Assembly: GCA_001768195.1 (NCBI GenBank)
Contig: MENI01000076.1
Coordinates: forward strand, 72,089-113,366
Source: Bacteroidetes bacterium GWA2_40_15
Lineage (GTDB): Bacteria > Bacteroidota > Bacteroidia > Bacteroidales > VadinHA17
Length of the DNA: 41,278 nt
Direction: 5' to 3'
The position numbers and the translations under genes are program-made. Within the stretch, counting starts at the first letter, position 1, and every line of letters starts with the position of its first letter. Below the pieces are notes generated by a model. That model was not told the origin of the DNA, ran no database searches, and saw only the letters and a program-made list of their open reading frames with translations. Below are positions 35,573 to 41,278 of this stretch, piece after piece.

Positions 35573-37474
35573 TCATTTTTTTAACGGAACACCTTCAATC
35601 ATCAGTTTCTTAAGATCCTCGAGGTAGGTTTGATAAACATCCCCTGGATTTGCATTTTTCTGCTTGCAGATTGAAGCTGCCATACCTACTACTTCTCCCA
35701 TCATTGCTGTAGTACGCTGAACCCTTACTGTACCAAGAGCTACATGAGTGACACTGATGTTCCTTCCTGCCATGAACATATTTTTGATATTCTTTGAATA
35801 GAGGCATCTGTATGGTACAGGGTAAGGTTTGATATCCTGCTGATCAGCTGTTGACCGGAATGGTTCACCTTTAAAATACTCTGACTTTAACGGATAGTGA
35901 AGATCAATACTCCAGGTTGTTGTAAAAGATGCATCCGGGTAGCTGACCTGGTTAATGATATCCTGCTCTTTAAGTACAATATCACCGACAAGCCTTCTTG
36001 ATTCCCGTTTTCCTCCAATATATGCAACCCATGCCAGTTTGTAGCGATCATAAATATTTTTATTTTTACTCTTGTTTTTTACGAAATCCCAGTTACCATA
36101 AGTTACCCTCAGAGCGTAATCTCGTATAAATTCTATCTCATCAACCTGGTTTCTGCTCAGACCTGTTTCCCAGTCCCAGTCACCTCTTATTTCCTTATGG
36201 GCAGTTTTTTCATCGAATTGAACAGCCCATGGACAATCAGGAAAGGGGGATACTTCCGGAACCTCCTCTGCATACCACTGTACTGAAGTTCCCATTACCA
36301 GGTAATCGGGTTTTTCTGGCGCACTTGGTTCTCCTGTTTCATTTCTTCCTTCTCTGCCATCCCTGAATTCTGCCCCTGAAAGATATCCGAGATTTGCATC
36401 CCCGGTACAGTCTGCAAAAAGCTTTCCACTGAATTTTGTTTCTTTTCCTGATATTATGTTTTTACCATAAACAGCAGTAATTCGATCTCCATCCTTATCG
36501 GCTCTGAAAACATGTGTATTTAGAAATAGAGTTATATTAGGCTCATTTTCAATAACATATCTTTTCCTGTCATCGCCATAATTCGATGCAGGACCTGCAT
36601 TATGGATCTTCTTTTCAGGATTTTTCGCTATTATTTCAAGGATATTTTTGCTGCGTGGCGAAGCAGGATCCAGATTTGCCTCATAGAGTGTCCAATGGCC
36701 AACCGATCCGATTTCATCAACACTTCTGCCCAGATTTTTATATGGCTCCTGGTAAATAAGTCCAGAAAGTCCGACACGAACTTCGGAGCTGTTATTTCCA
36801 CCTAATACAGGCCTGTTCTGGATCAGGGCCACCTTGCAGCCAAGCCTTGCCGCTGTCAGTGCTGCAGAACAGCCTGCCATTCCGCCACCGACCACAATCA
36901 GGTCGAATGATCCTGCATCATCAGGTTCAGTGCCATTCATGGTAAGATTATGCCTCAATTCATTTAAACGAGTATCTTCCTCAGGTGGAATGAACTTAGG
37001 GTCAGTAGCAAAGATTATGGCATCGCATCTGCCGTTAAACCCTGTAAGATCATGAATGGAGATAGCGACACTTCCCTTCTTAAGTCTGACTGAACCTCCT
37101 GACTGCCAGCTCCATTTAGCCCCTTCCGTGCCAAATACCGTATTGAGCCTGATCCCCGCAATTGATAACTGGAATTTTCCCGGAGCTCCTTCTGCCCCCC
37201 ATGGCGCTACCCAATCGCGGGTTCTTACCCACACTCTGTATTCATTGTTCGCAGGAATATTTAAAGTGGTTGATGCGTCTTTAACAGGTATACCCAGCCC
37301 GTGAGCCAGAATATAGGGTGATCCCATAATATCAATTGACTGCTGGTCGACCACCCAGCCACCCGGATCACTGAAGCTTTCAGCTTCGACAAATATAATA
37401 TGATCTTTATTCCTGCCTGATGTAATCAGCAGGGAGGTAATCAGGATCAGAATAGCCGAAATCATTCTTTTCAT
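35573..37474 (-). CDS. Exported FAD-dependent oxidoreductase with N-terminal carbohydrate-binding-like domain
   Basis: 633 residues. A signal peptide (about 1-20) is followed by a beta-rich domain (about 25-160: IIFVEAESFSDPGGW, then R-V-W-V-R-T-R-D-W and SGGSVRLKKGSVAI) of the kind that binds glycans in CBM6/35-like proteins. The FAD domain opens with FDLIVVGGGMAGCSAALTAA (190-209) and LGGNNSSE and ends with MFMAGRNISVTHVALG (PF12831 family). Substrates of this family are mostly unknown; related genes often lie with sugar-degradation genes. Its neighbours are a PIG-L deacetylase, a Gfo/Idh/MocA protein and a DUF6807 protein on the same strand. Confidence 0.82.
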   Translation of the reverse strand: MKRMISAILILITSLLITSGRNKDHIIFVEAESFSDPGGWVVDQQSIDIMGSPYILAHGLGIPVKDASTTLNIPANNEYRVWVRTRDWVAPWGAEGAPGKFQLSIAGIRLNTVFGTEGAKWSWQSGGSVRLKKGSVAISIHDLTGFNGRCDAIIFATDPKFIPPEEDTRLNELRHNLTMNGTEPDDAGSFDLIVVGGGMAGCSAALTAARLGCKVALIQNRPVLGGNNSSEVRVGLSGLIYQEPYKNLGRSVDEIGSVGHWTLYEANLDPASPRSKNILEIIAKNPEKKIHNAGPASNYGDDRKRYVIENEPNITLFLNTHVFRADKDGDRITAVYGKNIISGKETKFSGKLFADCTGDANLGYLSGAEFRDGREGRNETGEPSAPEKPDYLVMGTSVQWYAEEVPEVSPFPDCPWAVQFDEKTAHKEIRGDWDWETGLSRNQVDEIEFIRDYALRVTYGNWDFVKNKSKNKNIYDRYKLAWVAYIGGKRESRRLVGDIVLKEQDIINQVSYPDASFTTTWSIDLHYPLKSEYFKGEPFRSTADQQDIKPYPVPYRCLYSKNIKNMFMAGRNISVTHVALGTVRVQRTTAMMGEVVGMAASICKQKNANPGDVYQTYLEDLKKLMIEGVPLKK

Positions 37475-37486
37475 ATTTATATTTTT

Positions 37487-37560
37487 TACCCCTAAATCCC
37501 CCCAGGGGGACTTAGAGTATTAATGAGTTTTAGAAGCCCCCCCTGGGGGGATGGGGGGTA
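37487..37560. repeat. Inverted-repeat (C-rich/G-rich) intergenic element
   Basis: Arms 37487-37510 (TACCCC, then CCCCCCAGGGGG) and 37537-37560 (CCCCCCCTGGGGGG, then GGGGGGTA) are inverted copies, about 18 of 23 positions paired, around 26 bp of AT-rich sequence. Each arm also holds its own CCCCCAGGGGG-type palindrome. It resembles C-rich repeats common in Bacteroidota intergenic regions and fills the gap between the FAD oxidoreductase and PIG-L genes. Confidence 0.82.
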
Positions 37561-37562
37561 TT

Positions 37563-38531
37563 TTAAATCGGAACTGCATTTTTTAGTATATACTTATCCA
37601 GGTTGGAAGGAGCAGGGCCGATATAGTGAAAGCATTCCGCCCATTCCAGACCGTATTTTGCTCCGTTGATCCTGTCGGGTTCTAGGACAAACTCTTTTAT
37701 ATAGTTGAAATTTGCTGTTTTGTCATCGTTACCCAGTAGTGGAAGTTTTTTCCCTTCTGAAGCCAGTTTTTTTCTTAGGCGTGAACCGGTATCTCCACCG
37801 GGTCCCTGGGTTTTGCAAACAACATTACTTTCAACCTTCTTATACACAAACCTGCTGATATCCACAACCCTGTTTACAATCTGAGGACCCCTGGCATGAT
37901 AATACATCTCTGTTACTGTATGTGGTTTCACAACCTCAAGCTGTTCTGGATAATCAGTGCTCATTCCTGCCATCCACCTGGCAGCTTCCACTGCCCTGGC
38001 TGTTATGTAATGATCAGGATTCTCTTCGTACAACCCCCATGGATCGTATGATATAAGTGTATCAACCTGAAGCAGTCTGAACAGGAAAATTAATCTGCCT
38101 TTTATCTCCTGGATGTTGTATTCATCCATCCGGTGATTTGCATAATTAAGGTCATAGGTTTTTTTCAGTCCAAGCACCCTGGCCACTTCAAAATTATCTT
38201 TTTCATTATTCAGGAATCTTTCTCCTGTAGTAGCCCCGGCACCGGCAGCTTCATCATTTGAGGTCCTGATAAGATACCCTGTATATCCTTCATAAATAAG
38301 CTTGGCGACGGTGCCGGCAGCAAATATCGGAATATCATCACAATGGGGTTGAATTACCGCCAGCACTTTCCCTTTATAAGGTTTATCGTCCCTGACTTTT
38401 TCTATTATTACTTCCTCATGCGATAAGGATGGATGTACCGATTGGGGATCAGAAAAACCCATTGAAGCGTATGAAGCAGGTATCATCGCTCCGAGAGCAA
38501 GGTTATTTGTTATAAAATTCCGTCTTTTCAT
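37563..38531 (-). CDS. Tat-type-exported PIG-L family deacetylase
   Basis: 322 residues. The leader is MKRRNFITNNLALGAMIPAS. The zinc-site motif PHCDD (62-66) is the PIG-L/LmbE P-H-x-D-D signature, followed by R-T-S-N-D-E-A-A-G-A-G and NYANHRMDEYNIQEI, and a His near TVTEMYYHA. These enzymes remove acetyl groups from N-acetylglucosamine-type substrates; this one is probably periplasmic. The actual substrate is unknown. Confidence 0.85.
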   Translation of the reverse strand: MKRRNFITNNLALGAMIPASYASMGFSDPQSVHPSLSHEEVIIEKVRDDKPYKGKVLAVIQPHCDDIPIFAAGTVAKLIYEGYTGYLIRTSNDEAAGAGATTGERFLNNEKDNFEVARVLGLKKTYDLNYANHRMDEYNIQEIKGRLIFLFRLLQVDTLISYDPWGLYEENPDHYITARAVEAARWMAGMSTDYPEQLEVVKPHTVTEMYYHARGPQIVNRVVDISRFVYKKVESNVVCKTQGPGGDTGSRLRKKLASEGKKLPLLGNDDKTANFNYIKEFVLEPDRINGAKYGLEWAECFHYIGPAPSNLDKYILKNAVPI

Positions 38532-38587
38532 TTTAGGCTCTTTTAAGTAATATTAATAATGTGAATTAAGAGTTAAAATATTTATTT

Positions 38588-38794
38588 AACCACAAAGGCA
38601 CTCAAAGTATATCACGAAGGCACACAAAGAAAAAATTATATTATAACTCTTTTTATGCCATCAGGCAATCCCGGTCCAAGTGCAGTATGAACCTGAAAAG
38701 AACTGTCCAGAATCTTTTTAAATATTTCTTCTATATTCATTTACTGTATTTCCTTTGAGTTACTTTGTGTAATCCTTTTGTTGCCTTTGTGGTT
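38588..38794 (-). mobile_element. Inverted-repeat element enclosing a GxxExxY remnant
   Basis: Arms 38588-38629 (AACCACAAAGGCACTCAAAG onward) and 38752-38794 (its inverse, ending CCTTTGTGGTT) are inverted copies of about 42 bp with some mismatches. They enclose the short GxxExxY fragment at 38636-38740 almost exactly. No transposase is present. The layout parallels the DUF559 element at 25994-26272 but the repeat sequence is unrelated. Confidence 0.65.
38636..38740 (-). pseudogene. GxxExxY-family remnant, 34 codons (internal deletion)
   Basis: The minus-strand frame gives MNIEEIFKKILDSSFQVHTA followed by LGPGLPDGIKRVII and a stop. The first 25 residues match the N-terminal signature of GxxExxY proteins (I-x-x-A/S-F-x-V-H-x-x-L-G-P-G-L), a family assigned to the PD-(D/E)XK nuclease clan (PF13366). 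The next expected motif, L-E-x-x-Y, is missing. The last eight residues resemble a typical family C-terminus, so an in-frame internal deletion is likely. It cannot encode a working protein. Confidence 0.7.
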
Positions 38795-38926
38795 AAAAAT
38801 ATTCAATCCTTTTATTTTTCATCACAATCCATTTTTAATCATCCTCTGCAAAGCAAGCATTTTATCAGACTTATGCCTGTCGCCTGTTGCCTGTCGTCTG
38901 CTGAAGCCCGGCTGACCAGAAATTGA
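38795..38926. other. Intergenic remainder with a short heptamer tandem repeat
   Basis: Four copies of a 7-bp unit (GCCTGTC, GCCTGTT, GCCTGTC, GTCTGCT) lie at 38875-38902. Nothing else recognisable is present in this stretch downstream of the Gfo/Idh/MocA gene. Confidence 0.5.
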
Positions 38927-40291
38927 TCATACCACATCAGGCAACAGGTATGGGGCACGGTATTCACGGCTTAGCATTGCATTTGCTTCATTTTCTCCTT
39001 CCCCTTTAAACCTCTCTGCAACAGGATCGAATTCCAGCTGGCGACCAAGTCTGTAGGAGATATTTCCGAGATGTGCGAGTGATGATGCCAGGTGACCGGT
39101 TTGAACGGGTCCGTTCTGGAGCGACATATCCCTTGCACGGATAGCTTCAAACCAGTTCTGGAAATGAAGTGTGAGTTCACCGCTTTCAGATCTGGAGGGA
39201 CCTTTTTCGCGTTTTTCTCCAAGATAGGTCTCATATGTACCATAGCCTTTCACTACCAGATACCCTTTATCTCCATAGAATATGTTTCCAACACCGGCGC
39301 CATCTTCAAGATTGGTGCACCAGTTGCGCACCTCAAACTGGATCATTTTCTTCTCCCCGGGATAGTGATAAACTGAAGTCTGAATTTCAGGCACTTCCTT
39401 ACAGTCATCCCACAGGAATTTTCCACCCATGGAAGTTATCTTTTCCGGAAGTGAGTCGACACCTAAACCCCACATGCAGAGATCTGTTTCATGAATGCCC
39501 TGGTTTCCGACATCTCCGTTGCCGTAATTCCAGTGCCAGTGCCAGTTGTAATGAACCAGGTTACGGGTGAAGGGGCGCATGGGAGCGGGGCCGCACCACA
39601 GGTCGTAATTGAGCCCCGGAGGTGTCCGGGAAATACCTTTGTCACCGATGTCAGTTCTCCATCTGTAAACAAGCCCGCGTGACATATAAACACGTCCGAT
39701 CAGTCCATCTTTAATATACTGGATTGCTTCCTTTATTGCTACTGAGCTTCGAAGCTGAACTCCATGCTGTACAATACGGTTATATTTATAGGCTGCCTCG
39801 ATCATCTTTTTACCTTCGTAAATATTATGAGTTGCAGGTTTTTCCACATAAACATCCTTGCCGGCCTGACAGGCCCATATGGTTTGAAGTGCGTGCCAGT
39901 GGTTAGGGGTAGCTAAGGCAACTGCATGAATGGTCTTGTCTTCATATGTTTTTCTGAAATCCTGTTCAATCAGTATCTTTTTCCCATATTTCTTCTCAAA
40001 TTCTGCGGCCCTTGTCTTAAGTAAGTCCATATCAGGGTCGCATATAACAGCAACTTCCACATTCATCTTCTGTGAAAGCCCCATTATCTCTTCGATATGA
40101 CCTTGTCCCCGGCCGTTAACACCCAGAACGGCAACACGAATACGGTCATTTGCACCTTTGGCAGTCTGTGGCATAATCCCGGGAGTTATTACTTCTCCGT
40201 TGACGAGTGCCGGAGCTATGGCAGCAGCCATCGCGCCACTGACTGTTGTTTTGATAAATGATCTTCTTGATCTGTTCTCTTTGTTTTCCAT
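38927..40291 (-). CDS. Tat-exported Gfo/Idh/MocA-family oxidoreductase
   Basis: 454 residues. SRRSFIKTTVSGAMAAAIAP is a clear Tat leader. An NAD(P)-binding Rossmann domain has VAVLGVNGRGQGHIEE (53-68), with C-D-P-D at the end of strand 2 and the conserved catalytic EKP (150-152, VEKPATHN). The C-terminal domain has H-E-T-D-L-C-M-W. Members oxidise sugars or sugar derivatives with tightly bound NAD(P); a Tat-exported form must carry its cofactor across the membrane. It lies 44 bp behind the DUF6807 gene, consistent with one operon. Confidence 0.88.
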   Translation of the reverse strand: MENKENRSRRSFIKTTVSGAMAAAIAPALVNGEVITPGIMPQTAKGANDRIRVAVLGVNGRGQGHIEEIMGLSQKMNVEVAVICDPDMDLLKTRAAEFEKKYGKKILIEQDFRKTYEDKTIHAVALATPNHWHALQTIWACQAGKDVYVEKPATHNIYEGKKMIEAAYKYNRIVQHGVQLRSSVAIKEAIQYIKDGLIGRVYMSRGLVYRWRTDIGDKGISRTPPGLNYDLWCGPAPMRPFTRNLVHYNWHWHWNYGNGDVGNQGIHETDLCMWGLGVDSLPEKITSMGGKFLWDDCKEVPEIQTSVYHYPGEKKMIQFEVRNWCTNLEDGAGVGNIFYGDKGYLVVKGYGTYETYLGEKREKGPSRSESGELTLHFQNWFEAIRARDMSLQNGPVQTGHLASSLAHLGNISYRLGRQLEFDPVAERFKGEGENEANAMLSREYRAPYLLPDVV

Positions 40292-40335
40292 TGGATTATG
40301 TTTTATTACTGATAAATATTTCTTTACAGGTTCTG

Positions 40336-41278
40336 TTATTTAAATTCACCCGCCATCACTTTTATCTGTTCATCTGACAGGTCGCCCGCTATAACGATTT
40401 TATGCTTAAAGGCAATTTTCTCTCCGGGCTGCAGCACTATTTTCACTTCATCAGCCTCTTTGTCAAATGCGCGGCCGCCAAGGTTATTTGTGGCAAATAG
40501 ACCGTATCCGCGTGCATGAGACCAGGCAGGATAATTAGGATTTCCCGGATGGTCAATTATGGCAATTGTGATTATCTCTCCCTCTTTTACTGCACGCAGA
40601 GCCACCCAGCTGCTTCTTTTTCCCCATACATCACCTCCTCTTAATCCCTCTGCGTTCCTGTAAACGCCATTGACCCCTTCGTTATTCAATACCGGCACTT
40701 CTGTTACAATGCCGTTTGCATCGAGGAATTTCCCGGGCCTTGTTGCAGGCTCTTCAAATGCCCGGTCGACACGTAATCCCAGCAGTCCTTCCTTGTTTTC
40801 TGTGAAGGTTACCACATCACGTGCTGTCAGGGTTGTTGTCCTGTCAATTAATCTTGAATTTTCATTCCCTGAAAAAATAAATGATGTTTCTTCGTCAAGG
40901 AGAATCCTCGAGTTATTATCGACCCATTCGGAACTTGTTACCAGAATACCTTTTCCCGGATGCAGTGAAACTATCTTTTTGAATTTTACAGAACCATACC
41001 TGTGTTTGACAGAATCGGCTATGGCAAATGAGTTATTCCAGAAGTCGAGACCGTTTACATCGCCGAAGTTAAGCCAGAGTCCTGCATGATGCGGATGGTC
41101 AGTTCTTTCAAAGGGCCTCGGATCAAGGGGGTAGCCTCGTGTAATGGGTTTTCCTGAAGCTGTCAGGATAGGATAGAGGACCTGCTTTTCCATGTCGGCG
41201 GGATAGATGAAAGCGGTAAAAAGCTTTCCGTCAATGAGTACATCCACCTTTTTGTCCTGTTCATTGTTAATGAATTCT
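40336..41278 (-). CDS. DUF6807 (PmoA-like) family protein, N-terminus outside window
   Basis: The frame is open to the window edge (at least 313 residues). The GTG at 41247 is not the start, because in-frame codons upstream (E-F-I-N-N-E-Q-D-K-K) continue into V-D-V-L-I-D-G-K-L-F, the usual beginning of the PmoA-type domain. Other features are YPADMEKQVLYPI, R-T-D-H-P-H-H-A-G-L-W-L-N-F-G and G-A/G-x-V-W-G motifs with many beta strands. These proteins accompany sugar oxidoreductases and glycoside hydrolases in Bacteroidota; they have no established enzymatic role (the name comes from similarity to a methane-oxygenase label). Confidence 0.82.
   Translation of the reverse strand, partial: EFINNEQDKKVDVLIDGKLFTAFIYPADMEKQVLYPILTASGKPITRGYPLDPRPFERTDHPHHAGLWLNFGDVNGLDFWNNSFAIADSVKHRYGSVKFKKIVSLHPGKGILVTSSEWVDNNSRILLDEETSFIFSGNENSRLIDRTTTLTARDVVTFTENKEGLLGLRVDRAFEEPATRPGKFLDANGIVTEVPVLNNEGVNGVYRNAEGLRGGDVWGKRSSWVALRAVKEGEIITIAIIDHPGNPNYPAWSHARGYGLFATNNLGGRAFDKEADEVKIVLQPGEKIAFKHKIVIAGDLSDEQIKVMAGEFK

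Overview
The window looks like a chromosomal segment of a Bacteroidota bacterium, probably near Bacteroidales/Marinilabiliales. The signs are promoters of the TAnnTTTG type, AT-rich leaders with few Shine-Dalgarno sites, RRDFIK-style Tat signals, a DUF2795 gene, an OstA/PpiC/guaB block and a complete rseC-rnfBCDGEA operon. No tRNA, rRNA or CRISPR array was seen. || Region 1 (1-1373): the 3' end of a DUF559 (PD-(D/E)XK-type) endonuclease-domain gene, a dispersed repeat directly behind it, and a stand-alone beta-propeller protein. || Region 2 (1574-15538): two convergent arms. The plus arm has two amidohydrolases, a SelA/DgaE-like PLP enzyme with an extra C-terminal domain, and tandem DUF362 proteins. 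The minus arm has an amidohydrolase, a second PLP enzyme, another amidohydrolase, a RidA-family protein and an S15/CocE-type hydrolase. Every product carries a Sec- or Tat-type leader, so this looks like an extracytoplasmic pathway: exported amidohydrolases release an amino compound, Tat-exported PLP enzymes act on it by elimination, and an exported RidA hydrolyses the enamine/imine. This is the best candidate here for an undescribed metabolic system. || Region 3 (15780-21186): the Rnf ion-translocating ferredoxin:NAD+ oxidoreductase operon headed by rseC. || Region 4 (21300-25909): recG, diverging from a SAM methyltransferase, an orphan ABC ATPase overlapping a PduO-type cobalamin adenosyltransferase, and a DUF2795 gene. 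|| Region 5 (25994-26272): a small element made of two inverted copies of the dispersed repeat exactly enclosing a DUF559 remnant. It is flanked by a 64-bp direct duplication of the 3' end of the neighbouring OstA-like gene. || Region 6 (26286-35569): a minus-strand envelope-biogenesis operon (guaB, PpiC-type chaperone, SurA-N-like lipoprotein, second PpiC protein, OstA/LptA-like protein), with recQ diverging from guaB. || Region 7 (35573-41278): exported FAD oxidoreductase, PIG-L deacetylase, Gfo/Idh/MocA oxidoreductase and a DUF6807 (PmoA-like) protein cut by the window edge. This looks like a sugar-related catabolic locus. It contains a remnant of a second PD-(D/E)XK-type family, GxxExxY, also enclosed by inverted repeats. 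Two families of nuclease remnants thus sit inside unrelated inverted repeats, which suggests a general class of nuclease-associated repeat element.
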